64,000 nucleotides of DNA from Ursus arctos (lineage: Eukaryota; Chordata; Mammalia; Carnivora; Ursidae), in contig NW_026622786.1 of the NCBI RefSeq assembly GCF_023065955.2, forward strand, positions 47,726,938 to 47,790,937, given 5' to 3'. The notes under the pieces are model-generated. The model did not search any database and was not told where the DNA came from. It worked only from the letters and a program-made list of their open reading frames with translations. A program made the position numbers and the translations under genes. Position 1 is the first letter of the stretch. Each line of letters starts with the position of its first letter. This document shows positions 1 through 10,195 of the stretch, one piece after another.

Positions 1-942
1 AAAACAGATAAGCACATCACTACACACCCTATAGACATTAAAAACATTAAGGTTAGAAAGCCGGAGATGGACAATCAAGTTCATGACATTTTGCAGTTAT
101 AAAATCTCTAAGAACCTGATGAAAGCTTTGGACAATCTTTCCAGATGAATATACATATGGTTATATTCATAGAATTTAAAACCAAGAAGCCTCTTCATTG
201 ACCCATTAGTTTGGAAGACCTATGGTAGAAGATTTCATTTATCAGGTGAAGAAATGAAGCTTTAAGATCTATGCCTGCTCTAAGATAATTCTCACATTCT
301 AAATAAGTGGATAAATAACATCTAAATGCTCTTCTATATTGTTGAAAGGTCATGCATGTGGTAGGAATGATACAATTATCTTATTAGCACCCAGCCCATT
401 TAAATTTAATCCAGAATGTTCTCAAAGAATAACTGGAGTATTTTTTTACTAAGAACCATTTATATTATTATTAATATCCTGGTGATCTATCTAATAACAA
501 TACTGCCCAAGATTGAGTAAGCCTTGATTTCTCTGGAATCTCCATGTACAAGGGTAAGATGAAATAAATATGGTTAGTATATACAAACATGTTCCTTTGA
601 ACTTTAAAAAAACACTTTTAAAAATAGTTTCTGAAGTTATTGCATCCATTCAAAAAAATTGAATTACAAAGTCTGGTCATCAGAAAGAAAGGCATAATAT
701 ATTTCTACTGTGAAAACTACGACAAAGCAAAAACTCAAGGTGTATTTACAGAAGAAACAGTTAAGAAGAAAAAAGCAGGCACCAACGACAGTGATTGTCT
801 TATTCGTGAGGAAGTTGAAAAATATCTAACAAAAATGTGTTTCCTCCATGAGTATTCCAAGAAAATGGAGGTATACTTTTGAAGAATATGTGTGAGATTT
901 TGTTTACAATAACAGGATGCTATAAAACCTTGTTCCAAAGAC
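1..942. other. unique AT-rich DNA, no recognised feature
   Basis: I recognise no repeat family or exon here. An 80-codon open frame lies at 640-882 on the plus strand. Its product is lysine-rich, resembles no family I know, and has no splice-site or codon context to support it. Confidence 0.5.
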
Positions 943-959
943 AAGAAATGTCAATTGTT

Positions 960-1158
960 GGGGCGCCTGGGTGGCACAGTGGTTAAGTGTCTGCCTTCGG
1001 CTCAGGGCATGACCCCAGGGTCCTGGGATCGAGCCCCGTGTCAGGCTCCTCCGCTGGGAGCCTGCTTCTTCCTCTCCCACTCCCCCTGCTTGTGTTCCCT
1101 CTCTCACGGGCTGTCTCTCTCTCTGTCAAATAAATAAATAAAATCTTAAAAAAAAAAA
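960..1158 (+). mobile_element. carnivore tRNA-Lys SINE, young type
   Basis: The SINE has the tRNA-like head, the CT-rich body and a long A-tail after the AAATAAATAAATAAAATCT motif. The 16-bp target duplication AAGAAATGTCAATTGT is perfect (943-958 and 1159-1174). The intact duplication and uninterrupted tail point to a fairly recent insertion. Confidence 0.95.
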
Positions 1159-1174
1159 AAGAAATGTCAATTGT

Positions 1175-1866
1175 CACATACGTGATCTTTTCATTCCTTT
1201 TGCTGATTTCACTGTGCAAGGAGTAGAACCCTAAATACACAGAGCATTTGCTTTCATACATTTGAAGGGTCTGACCTTTACACCACATGAGTTTACAAAT
1301 TAATTATATGATGGTACTAGCAAGACTACAAAATAAAATTACTCAATAGTAAAACACACATGCAATACAATGTTGCACACTGTGAAGTGTAGCCAATATT
1401 ACACAGTGCGACTCCTCGAGCATTTCAGAAACCATTTAACAGAATTATAGCTTTTGAGAGCAGGGATTTTTTTTTTTTTTGAGCAAAATAAGGTCAAAAT
1501 TTCATTAAGGGGCATGAAACACAGCCTGGCATTATTAGTCAGTATAGAATATAAATCCTTTAGTGACACTCTTAGCAGTTACAGCAAGCATTTGCATAAC
1601 ATTTCACTTACAAAATAATAATAGAAAGAATTATTTGAGTTTTGCTAAGTGATTTCAAACAAATAAGATATCTTGGTGAAAGAGGGATGGTGTGGAAAAG
1701 GTCTCAAATTCGTACTTTAATAAAGATTTCAAAGTGCTTTGGAAATGAAGAGCATACTAGAGAATGAAGGGAATGCATATTTATTTTAGTTTTTAGTGTA
1801 ACACTTTTTAACGTGAGAAAGCAAAACTTCCCAGTACCTGGGACTGATTTAACATCTTACATGATT
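1175..1866. other. unique AT-rich DNA
   Basis: No gene or family was recognised. It contains a T14 run at 1467-1480. Confidence 0.5.
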
Positions 1867-1867
1867 C

Positions 1868-2335
1868 TTATTTATTCCTGCATAATAAACCATTCCAAAA
1901 CTGAGTGGCTTAAAACAACAGGCATGTATTATTTTTCATGTTTCTGGAGTTGACTGAGCTCTTTCTCTGCTCCGCATCTTGTCCGCTAGGGTCACGCTAA
2001 GGCTGTATTTATCTACATGGGCTGAGCTCTCACATACCTGGGCCTTGGAGTTGACTGCTGCCTGGAGACCTGATAGCTTCATTGTTGCTACTTCCTTGTG
2101 AGGTTGCACCCTCTGGGGCTCCTTGCCCCGACCTCCCCCCATCTGGAAAGCTAGGACCAACTTACAGGGTGGCTCCTGCACTCCCAGATAAACAATGCTG
2201 AGAGGGTAAGCCTCAGTATGGAGGTGCATGTCAAATTTCTGCTTGCATCACTTTCGATTATGTCTCATTGACCAAACCTGTGATACTGTTGTTGTGTGAA
2301 GGCAGTATAAAAGACATAAGCAAGGGGCAGGAGAG
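1868..2335 (-). mobile_element. MLT1-like LTR fragment, antisense
   Basis: The plus strand begins with a form of the antisense MaLR signature (AGTGGCTTAAAACAACA near 1905-1921), followed by a diverged CT/GC-rich LTR body. The layout fits an old MLT1J/K-type LTR, but the subfamily was not verified. Confidence 0.6.
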
Positions 2336-2599
2336 CAAATTCATTGCCCTGTCTCAGTGTGATACATATAATATATATTAAATAAATACATAAATATTAC
2401 ACAAACACATAAGTACATAAAATATATAATAACCCATGAGATGTCTTCTTATGTGTGCATGAAATCTATGAGAGCAAATTTCTTATCACTCTGTGATAAG
2501 AAGAAAAAAATTCTGTTATCCACTTATATCTCAAACAAAAGCAATTCCATAAATAAGAAATATTTCAGGTGAAGAGTACTTCATTTTTTAAGAAATATA

Positions 2600-2790
2600 A
2601 AAAAGATTTTATTTATTTCTGTGAGAGAGAGCACATGTGCACACGCACTTTCGAGTAGGGGGAAGGGTCAGAGGGAGAAGTAGGCTCCCCACTGAGCGCG
2701 GAGCCCGATGCAGGACCTGATCCCAGCACCCTGGGATCGTGACCTGAGCGGAAGGCAGATGCAACACTGAATGAGCCACACAGATGCCCA
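2600..2790 (-). mobile_element. carnivore tRNA-Lys SINE, diverged
   Basis: This reads antisense, from AAAAGATTTTATTTATTT through a GA-rich body to a complementary tRNA head ending GCCACACAGATGCCC. No clear target duplication was seen, which fits an older copy. Confidence 0.9.
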
Positions 2791-3015
2791 ATTGTCACTT
2801 TTTAATAAATTCAGAAGAATATATCTAAATTCACCTGGTAAAGTGGATTTTCAAAAATTACCAAACCAACTGCTATGTGTGCATTATGTAGAATCATTTT
2901 TCCAGACACTTAGAATTCTGTCTTTTCTAAGAAATAGTTCTTAAACAAAAGAAAGACCCAAATTCACATAGCCAGAGTTTGAAAATCCTCATTCACTCAA
3001 AAAGGCTTCTTATTG

Positions 3016-3211
3016 GGGGCGCTTGGGTGGCTCAGTCATTAAGCATCTGCCTTCGGCTCAGGGCGTGGTCCTGGCGTTCTGGGATCGAGTCCCGCATCAG
3101 GCTCCTCTGCTGGGAGCCTGCTTCTTCCTCTCCCACTCCCCCTGCTTGTGTTCCCTCTCTTGCTGGACGTCTCTCTCTCTGTCAAATAAATAAATAAAAT
3201 CTTAAAAAAGA
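3016..3211 (+). mobile_element. carnivore tRNA-Lys SINE, young type
   Basis: A full-length copy with a perfect 17-bp target duplication AAAAAGGCTTCTTATTG (2999-3015 and 3212-3228). Confidence 0.95.
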
Positions 3212-3299
3212 AAAAAGGCTTCTTATTGTTGGCTATGAGAACTGCAAATAATAATAATACATATAAAAATAAAAAGTAAACTAAGCATAGTGACTGATG

Positions 3300-4458
3300 A
3301 ACCCAGTGAAAACTACCAAACCTTTGCATCAACCATAAATGCGTTTAAATGCATTAATAAAATTAAAGGAGCTTTAAGTATAATGAGACCAAAAAGTAGG
3401 TGAAGTCAGGATTCAAGATAAGTTGCCAAGCACTCTATCTGGCTTTTCTGGAGATCATCTGATGATTGAGGTGAACTTCAGCTTTGCTTTTTAAGGCCAC
3501 AAGGGGTATTAAGCACAGCATACAAGGCCCATGGGTCTACAACCTCATTATAGGAGCGAATTAAAAATAAACCAAGAATACTACAAAGAAAGTTCCTGTC
3601 TCAAAGTTTCACACTGAATGGAAAGGGAAAAATGTCTTCCTCAAGAATTTCTAACCCCAAAACATTTCCTCAAAGCGGCTTTGGAATAAAAATGCATACT
3701 ATGTGGGTAATCCAAAAAACTTCATGTGAAGAAATTAATTTGGTAACTAGACTAACTTAGTAACCTAGGCTGGTGCCCCCGGTTCCTGGAAGAAGCAAAC
3801 CTAAGACACTCTAAAGGACCCCACCTTCCTCCTAGAACTCAAAGGATTTTCACAGATAAACTAAAAATATATCACTCCACAGTCAAATGGGAAAGGGAAA
3901 CACAGTCCTATGAGTAAGAGGCAGATGGTAAAGTCACATAGCACAGGACCCAGAAAGACTTCTGGTACTATAATTATCAAATTCTGAATAAGTAAAAAGA
4001 ATTGAAAAGCAAGGATTGATAGTGAAACTTTAAAATATGACTAATTGGATGAAAAGTAGTAATTAAAATGTCTACAAATGGAAAGTGTATTTGCTAGAAT
4101 TTTTAAAACACGATCAGTGTGCTTATGGGAAAATGGATGACTGACTGAGTGGTTATTAGACGGTGCGGGCAAGGCCTGAGTAATACAATGAAAAACATGA
4201 AAGAGAAGGTAGAAGACTCAAAGGGTCTCATACATGACAAATTTGAGTTTCAGAATGAAAGAGAAAATGAGGCAGCAGCAAGTTTTGAGAGCTAATGACC
4301 GAAATGCTCCTGGGCGGGTGAACTACTCCCTATACACATTCGAGAGGCTTTATGAACCCCAAGCAAGAGAAATAAAAACAAACTCAAACCTGGAGTGAAA
4401 AACAAAGCTAAAGAAAAAATTGATCCTAATGGAAAGGTAAGTAGATGATTAAAGCATC
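3300..4458 (+). mobile_element. old L1/HAL1-like sequence (5' part)
   Basis: This is A-rich, diverged DNA. Stretches such as GAACTACTCCCTATACACAT near 4320 and the following AACCCCAAGCAAGAGAAATAA resemble the region upstream of or within ORF1 in ancient L1/HAL1 elements. There is no usable reading frame. The assignment is from memory of the family's appearance and is tentative. Confidence 0.4.
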
Positions 4459-4890
4459 TGTCATAGAGAATCTGACTCCATGTTTGATGTTCACCTGCTG
4501 ACAACTTTCAAGTCCCACATCTGTGTAAACTGAGAAGAAAGCCCAGGTGCTCTCTCCTTTGGCATCAGCAAGAAACTAGAACCATGTAAGCTCTAGCCTG
4601 ACAGAAACCCCCTCCCCCGTACAGCATCTGAATTTTCAGAAGCTACAGACTTTCAGTTCATACCATAACACCAACATAATTTGGAAGTATTTGATAACTG
4701 GTGTTTAGGGACAAGGTTATGGGATAGAGGGCATCTGTCCCTAAATGGCCTGGACCTTGTGTTTCGGGATGAAGTATGTGTCTTAACTCCAGCATAAGCC
4801 ATGACTAACACTAGGATCAGGAGAACAAATGCTTCCCTGTGACCCCTGAACGTGTGTCTCCACCAGGCATTGGTCCTATTCTATGGAGTG
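4459..4890 (+). mobile_element. possible solo or 5' LTR of an old retrovirus
   Basis: It begins TGTCATAGAGAATCTGACTCC. It is collinear for about 55 bp with the start of the candidate LTR at 9072 (TGTAACAAAGAGTCTGACTCC), through a shared ACTTTCAAG. The two diverge beyond that. It may be the partner of the downstream LTR, or a solo LTR that split the surrounding L1-like DNA. Its end is unclear. Confidence 0.3.
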
Positions 4891-4894
4891 TGAA

Positions 4895-5098
4895 GAGGAA
4901 GGACTGATACTCTGTACAGTATGTGGGCCCATTGGGTGATGGCTCATGTGGAGAGAGAGAAGTTACAATGTGGCATGCTGAGGTCATACTACTGAAAGCA
5001 AATGGCTCACTAAGACCCTGTATATTCTGCTCAATTTTGCTGTGAAGCTAAAGCTGCTCTAAAAAAACTAATGTTCTTAATTTAAAGAAAAACGCCTT
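4895..5098 (+). mobile_element. L1 3' end
   Basis: The segment ends in the terminal motif of old mammalian L1 3' UTRs (TGCTCAATTTTGCTGTGAA, then AAGCTGCTCTAAAAAA) and an A-rich tail. It could be the tail of the L1/HAL1-like sequence at 3300-4458. Confidence 0.6.
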
Positions 5099-5141
5099 GA
5101 ACAGCGCTGTGGCTGTCCAGGTCAAAAATGGCAACAGCAGG

Positions 5142-5330
5142 GGCGCCTGTGTGACTCAGTCAGTTAAGTGTCTACCTTCAGCTCAGGACACAATCCCAGG
5201 TTCCTGGGATCCCTGAATTCCTGGGATTCCCTGGGACTCCCTGCTCAGCTTCTCCCTCTCCCTCTGTTGCTCCCCCTACTTATGTGCTCTCTCGCTCATC
5301 AAATAAATAAATAAATCTTTTTTTTTTTCA
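5142..5330 (+). mobile_element. carnivore tRNA-Lys SINE
   Basis: The tRNA head is at 5142 and the tail at about 5300-5330. The 18-bp target duplication AAAAATGGCAACAGCAGG (5124-5141 and 5331-5348) is perfect even though the body is diverged and contains an internal CCTGGGATTCC-type duplication. Confidence 0.93.
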
Positions 5331-5348
5331 AAAAATGGCAACAGCAGG

Positions 5349-5799
5349 CCTGGATTTCTGGATTTCTGGGCTGCTTTGCATTGCTGGTGCTAGCAATGCT
5401 TATGTCACGACAAAGATCCTGACCCTTGTAACACACCCATGCCAACCCTGGAACAGCCACTGACTTAACATTTGGGGAAGGCCTTAACCCTAACAAATAC
5501 TGATTTGAGGCTCTCTGGAAAGAAAAACATAAATATGAGCAGAGCAGAGTTCATCCTCCCCTATCAAAATATGTCTAGTAACCAACCAAAAAGGACCACC
5601 AAGCCCCCCCCCCAAAAAAACCTGAATATAGGGGGACGAAACAAAAAATAAATGGAAAAAGAGGTCCCAAATGTGACCCAATTGAAAACCCAAAATTCAC
5701 TAAAAAGATTTCTACAACAAAAGATAAAAGGGCACTGCTTAGCATTTCTCTTCTACAACATAGTTTCTGAATTAACTTTAACATCTGCTGAAATTACCA
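5349..5799. other. unassigned DNA
   Basis: No gene was recognised. A C10A7 homopolymer pair lies at 5604-5620. The right end may already belong to the retroviral fragment that follows. Confidence 0.4.
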
Positions 5800-6778
5800 A
5801 TTAGCAAAACTTCATGGCCTTAATCATTATAGGGGCTGCAATTATACTTATTCCTGGAGATCCCACTAAATTTAAACAAGGCACCTCTGTAATGTCAGGA
5901 GACTTCCTAAATATAAAACAGGCGATAAATAGGTATGCCTTATCTTAGCCATAGGAACCATTGCCTTGCTTAAATTCCCTGTAGTTAGTGCCCAATCTTC
6001 TAAAATATCCCATAGTGGTCATGGTTGCTCTGACCCAATGAGCAATAAATTAGAATTAAATTAAGTCTTTGGCACTCACAATTGGCTTGATAAAATAAGA
6101 CCCTATGGATCTTTCTCTCAGATAAAATAGTTCATATGGCTCAATATAAATTAAAATGGGGTCTTCTAGATTGAAACCCATTATATAAGACCTATTAGAG
6201 AAGGGGTGATTATCTCCACTGCTTCTCTAATTAACAGCCCAATTGGCCTCCTTTTTAAACCTAGAAAGAATGAATGGCACCTCATACTGGATTACATAAT
6301 GTTAATGGCACAGTTTCACCAATTCAACAGCCTCCCCATACCCAATATTATTAAAATTACTGACTCCATCCAACCAGCAAGTGGTAAATACTTTGTAGTC
6401 ATAGATTTGTCTATTTCAATAGCTTTTCAGGTATGTTTGTCTTTATCTTCTAAGACACACAGTAATACATGCTTTCCTGGCTATCCCCAGGCCACTTCAG
6501 CAGCCCTGTGATCATGCAAAATCTTTGTAGGCATGACCTTAGTGGCATCTAATTTCTCTAGGAGCACAGGTATGCCGTCACACTGATGACATCCTTCTCC
6601 AAGGAGATTCATTTCATATGCTTATTCGGGACATACAAATACTCACCAATGGGTTCATGGAAAGGAAACAGGTCATTGTCCCATAGGTAGTACAAGGCCC
6701 CATCACTTAGTTAAATTCCTGAAAACTAATCCATCCCTCACACTATCAAGAAACAGCTATTGACTATCTCAATATCCA
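5800..6778 (+). pseudogene. endogenous retrovirus protease/reverse-transcriptase fragment
   Basis: This is the remains of a retroviral pro-pol region in the host genome. An open stretch at 6206-6511 encodes residues that align in order with the finger and palm of retroviral RT. It has an NSPI-type motif, a basic K-P-R-K segment, the LDY motif, a PNI helix, and a conserved V-V-I-D-L that matches the first catalytic-Asp motif. The YxDD box is present at 6579-6590 in a second frame as H-T-D-D, with its Tyr lost. The preceding DNA (about 5840-5930) resembles retroviral protease (GDPTKFKQGT-like). Multiple stops and frameshifts break every frame, so it cannot make an enzyme. RNase H and integrase were not identified. 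The fragment ends where the GPX1-like pseudogene begins. The RT type suggests a class I or related ERV, but the family is not assigned. Confidence 0.7.
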
Positions 6779-6782
6779 TGAC

Positions 6783-6823
6783 GGTTGGTTGGTTGGTTGG
6801 TTGGTTGGTTGGTTGGTTGGTTT
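6783..6823 (+). repeat. (GGTT)10 microsatellite
   Basis: Ten near-perfect GGTT units. On the minus strand they are (AACC)n and sit exactly at the 3' end of the GPX1-like pseudogene, where a poly(A) tail is expected. The tract probably grew from that tail. Confidence 0.95.
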
Positions 6824-7645
6824 CCCTGACACTAGGCTCTGTATCACTTGGTCTGCCAGGTGGGGGAGACTGGGATGGACAGGTCAGTGCCCACGTTGGA
6901 GGATTTTCTTGGACATCAAACATTTGTCCATGCAGACTTAGAGGAAACATCGTCTTGGATGAACGTCTGTCGGCCCCACTCCCCAGGGCAGTGCTGTGAC
7001 AGCCAAGCAGCACGGTTAGGAGGGCAGCCCTCAGCACATTGGGACCCCAGCAAAGTGGGGCTTCAATATCCAGTTCCACGTCACTGGTTGGAAAGTGGCA
7101 ACTACAACTGCACACAGACATGCTGTCCAGTGCCACCAGGAACTTCTTGAAGTTCCAAGGGATATTGTTCCAGCACTCTGGAGACCAGGTGATGAACTCG
7201 AGGTCAGTCAGGAGCCCAGTGGCATGATCACTAGCCTCGGCAGGCCCTTCTGCAGGAAGGGGAAGAATGGGTCCATCTGTGCACCATTTGCCTGGCTATT
7301 CTCAAAGACCTTGAAATTGGGTTCAAACCTACCGCCTGATGGGACATACTTGAGAAAATTCAGGATCCCTTTGTTCTTGGTGTTCTCCTGATGCCTGACC
7401 AGTTGTATGGAGAGCCAAGCACACCTAGGCCTCAGGCAGAGGCACTGCTGCAACTTATCCGTGGCCATAATCCCAGACTGTTGCTCCTCGGAGTGAAGCC
7501 CCATTCTCCATGAGCAGCACCTTGCCTCCCAGGGAGCCAGGCCTACAGGGAACCTGGGCAGCTGCAGGCTCAGGGTGTCCTGAGCTGAGCAGGCAGCAGA
7601 GAAGGGAAGTAGAGGAGGGAAAGCTTCTAACTAGGAAAGCCAAAA
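6824..7645 (-). pseudogene. GPX1P (GPX1-like): GPX1-like glutathione peroxidase processed pseudogene
   Basis: Functional GPX1 is a cytosolic selenoenzyme that reduces H2O2 and lipid hydroperoxides with glutathione. On the minus strand this copy matches GPX1 from near its N-terminus into the 3' UTR. Recognisable stretches, in order, are GSLGGKVLLMENGASL (active-site loop), HQENTKNKGILNFLKYV, GGRFEPNF, FITWSPECWNN, the conserved WNFKKFLV and DVELDIEAPLC. The active-site Sec codon is CGA (Arg) instead of TGA at complement 7488-7490. The Trp and Asn of WNF are kept. The reading frame changes at least twice: near 7390-7460, where the codons around the catalytic Gln are one base short, and near 7215. 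There are also in-frame stops, and the normal stop codon is lost. No intron interrupts the match and the 3' UTR is included with a degraded SECIS, so it is retrotransposed. It lies antisense to the ERV fragment and probably inserted into it. GPX1 is favoured over other GPX paralogues by the 3' UTR and C-terminus. Confidence 0.88.
6911..6962 (-). other. degraded SECIS element of the GPX1-like pseudogene
   Basis: The minus strand shows GATGTTTCCTCTAAGTCTGC, a loop and then TTTGATGTCC, collinear with the GPX1 3' UTR SECIS. The 3' TGA side is kept. The 5' ATGA of the non-Watson-Crick quartet reads AAGA, so the kink-turn core is broken. This fits neutral decay after retrotransposition. Confidence 0.6.
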
Positions 7646-8433
7646 CAAGTCCAAGTCTTTTCTTTGGGTTCTGGAGATAATATATTCCTAGTTTACAAAC
7701 CTTACTTACACCCATTTATGCTGACACACTGTTACCCATAGTCCATTATGAGTGGTAACTTCTACAGGAAAAGGCTCTAGATCTGTCTAAATTGCAATAT
7801 AACAGGTACATTCATTAGTGGAGCCTAAAGATGTCTTCACTCTAGGGACTTCAGCAACCTCCTCTCATTCTTCCTGGAGTCCCTGGTCTACCCATGGTGG
7901 CAATAGGTTGCCCATGGGCTTCCAGTGCAAGAAATTGCTCTCCTTGGCCCCATTCTATATTCATTAAAGTGGCAATTGGTGGCTGCACATGGAGTTTTCC
8001 TGAAACCAGAGAATTTATAGGACCTGAGCCTATGATCCTCCATACCCAGGTGCCCATTTTGCCTTGGATGATGGAAGCAGTAACCCATGAGCTCGGCATG
8101 GTCATTAAAGTCTCCTTGCTAAATGATGGAACCAAATCTGGACCCTCTGGCTTATCTCACCAGTGGGGAGCCAGTGGCGAGGGGTATTGTCTTGTTCTTA
8201 TTCCCTTGCCAAATGCCACAACGATGGAGGAGGTCATCCCCTTTTCGCATGCCTTACCTTCCTAAGAAGCCCCATGGTATCATTTGAATGAGCATCCGAG
8301 GGAGTTCAGATAAAGTTGGCAGAGCCACCATTGCACAAGATGGAGCTTTCTGGAGAGTTACTACTTCTTATCGTTTAACTGCATGTTCTAAACCAAGAAT
8401 GGAACAAAAGAATCAGCAAAACTGGCTGAACTT
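7646..8433. other. unassigned DNA, possibly more retroviral sequence
   Basis: A 123-codon open frame on the plus strand (7894-8265) and a 94-codon frame on the minus strand (7851-8135) overlap here. I recognise neither. The location between the pol fragment and a candidate LTR suggests decayed ERV sequence, but no conserved domain supports that. Confidence 0.35.
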
Positions 8434-8443
8434 TAGTCAGCCA

Positions 8444-8592
8444 ACTTTTCTTTCTTTCTTTCTTTTCCCCCTAAATTGGCGCTGCACCCAGCATGGAGTC
8501 CAGGGCAGGACTTGAACTCACGACCCTGAGATCAAGATCTGAGTTGAGATCAAGAGTCGGATGCTTAACCAACTAAGCCACCCAGGTGCCCC
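8444..8592 (-). mobile_element. carnivore tRNA-Lys SINE, short older form
   Basis: An antisense copy with a TTTC-rich tail, little CT-rich body and a head ending CTAAGCCACCCAGGTGCCCC. An imperfect 10-bp duplication TAGTCAGCCA/TAGTTAGCCA flanks it (8434-8443 and 8593-8602). Confidence 0.85.
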
Positions 8593-8602
8593 TAGTTAGC
8601 CA

Positions 8603-9071
8603 TCTGAACATGGGATGCCTTGGCCAACAGTGAGCCTCGTCTGTACATTTTTCCTGACTCCAGAGTCCAGCCCAGTCTAATGGAAGCAACAATTCTTTAG
8701 TTGAGAGTTTCCCTTTGGAATAAAGAAATCTGGGTATCTCTCGTCTCACAGCCAAAATATAAATTAAGATTATACATATCTCTGCACATGTGAAAGCCAC
8801 AGTGCAAGTATTGCTAAGATAAGGCTCCATTCTTTACCCCTTTGGAGTTCCAGACATTATTGATACTGATGAAGGCACTTAATTCTCTTCTCAAAATATA
8901 CAGTGCTGGGCTCTTACAAGGAATGTGACAGAACTTTCAGGCTACAGGCCTTACAAGAACTTTCAGGCTACAGGCCTCATAAAGCACCATAATGTCTTAC
9001 TTAAATGAGATCAAATTCAATTAAATGAAACATGGCACATTTTAGTCATCAGTCAAATAACAGGGATAAAT
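8603..9071. other. unassigned DNA with a 26-bp tandem duplication
   Basis: GAACTTTCAGGCTACAGGCC occurs at 8931-8950 and again at 8957-8976, a 26-bp period. No gene was recognised. It may be retroviral DNA next to the LTR candidate that follows. Confidence 0.45.
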
Positions 9072-9420
9072 TGTAACAAAGAGTCTGACTCCCTTTTTGA
9101 TGCTTCATTGCTCACACTTTCAAGCACCTTTCTCTTTTCTCTTTTCTCCTTTCTTCTGCCTCTATCAGGCAGGCTGCTAAGGAAGCATATTTGTTTCCTC
9201 CTTGAAACTGGCAGGAAATTCAAATCCCATGAAACCCAGCCAGTACACAAAAACCCTTACCCCAGTTCAAAACTCCAATTCAGTTTCCCTTCCCTGTACT
9301 CTCAAAACATTTGGGAACCAGCTTGGGAGCCTTGACCTACTCTCTTCACAAAACCTCATTAAATGAACAAAAAACTTTTTTTCCCCTCTTGATTTACGTG
9401 CAGTGTCACCCATCTTGACA
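9072..9420 (+). mobile_element. candidate retroviral LTR
   Basis: The block begins TGTAAC and ends TTGACA, giving TG...CA termini. It carries an ATTAAA polyadenylation-type signal at 9358-9363 and a pyrimidine-rich stretch before it. Its first 55 bp resemble the sequence at 4459. It sits downstream of the pol fragment, where a 3' LTR would be. The family is not assigned. Confidence 0.4.
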
Positions 9421-9729
9421 TTTAAATCAAATTATGGGTGGGAGCATCTGTCCCATCTCTAATAAGTGATTTCAAATATCATCTAATTTTTAAAAATTAA
9501 ATAAAAATTAATTTTAAAGTAAGTTAAATTTATTAAGAATTAAAGTGTTTGATGGAACTGGTACTATTTGAGATAGAAGGAAAATATTTATTCTCCAATT
9601 TGGGTAAGGTAATTCTGTATGTTAAAAATTTCTAAACTAACCATTAAAGAATAGGAATATATAACTTAACATCCAGTATACAAAAGAAATTGATATGAGA
9701 AAAAAATCCATTTGCTATAAGGCAAGAAT
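9421..9729. other. AT-rich DNA, nothing recognised
   Basis: Very AT-rich, with short A and T runs around 9488-9540. No feature was identified. Confidence 0.4.
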
Positions 9730-10195
9730 GGAGAAAAAAATTTAGAAAAGGAACAAAGAAAAGCACACAATACTATGTTAGAAATTACATTATGATTAAT
9801 TAGAAAAAAATGCAAATTGCCTAAATGTTTCCTTAAAAAGACACGAATTTTCAAGATCTATTTTTAAAATCTGCTCTGTGATGTCTACAAGTACACCCCA
9901 AATATAGGAATACATGCACCCTCAAAGTAAAAGGATAAAATAAAATACAAAGAAATGCCAAATTTAAAAGCTGATACAACAATTAATATCAGGTAAAGAA
10001 GACCCTAAGACAAAAATTAGTAAAGAAAAGGGGAGCATTACATGGTAACAAAATTTAAGTGTGTATGCTCCCAATAATATAACCTAATAAATATAAAGAA
10101 AAAAAAAGAAAGAAAAAATCCTCAGTTAAAATGGAAGATATCTTTTCAGTAATTGATTTTTCAAGCAGCAAAAGATGAATGTCCCAGGTGCTCTA
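9730..10195 (+). mobile_element. L1 ORF2 fragment (5' part), sense
   Basis: The text resembles the L1 ORF2 endonuclease-to-RT spacer in sense orientation: an AATATCAGGTAAAG-type segment, then GTATGCTCCCAATAATATAA, the counterpart of the conserved 'Y-A-P-N' stretch. It is diverged, with no long frame. Confidence 0.5.

Noticed and set aside
640..882. 80-codon lysine-rich open frame
   Set aside because: No start context, splice site or recognised family. Length is within chance expectation for this composition.
960..1040. tRNA-like head of the SINEs as a tRNA gene
   Set aside because: The A/B-box-containing heads belong to tRNA-Lys-derived SINEs with CT bodies and tails. None folds as a free-standing tRNA gene.
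6738..7136. 132-codon minus-strand frame taken as a possible gene
   Set aside because: It is the frameshifted tail and 3' UTR of the GPX1-like pseudogene, ending in the translated AACC tract.
7894..8265. 123-codon plus-strand frame between the GPX1-like pseudogene and the LTR candidate
   Set aside because: No recognised domain, and an overlapping minus frame of similar size. Kept only as unassigned DNA.
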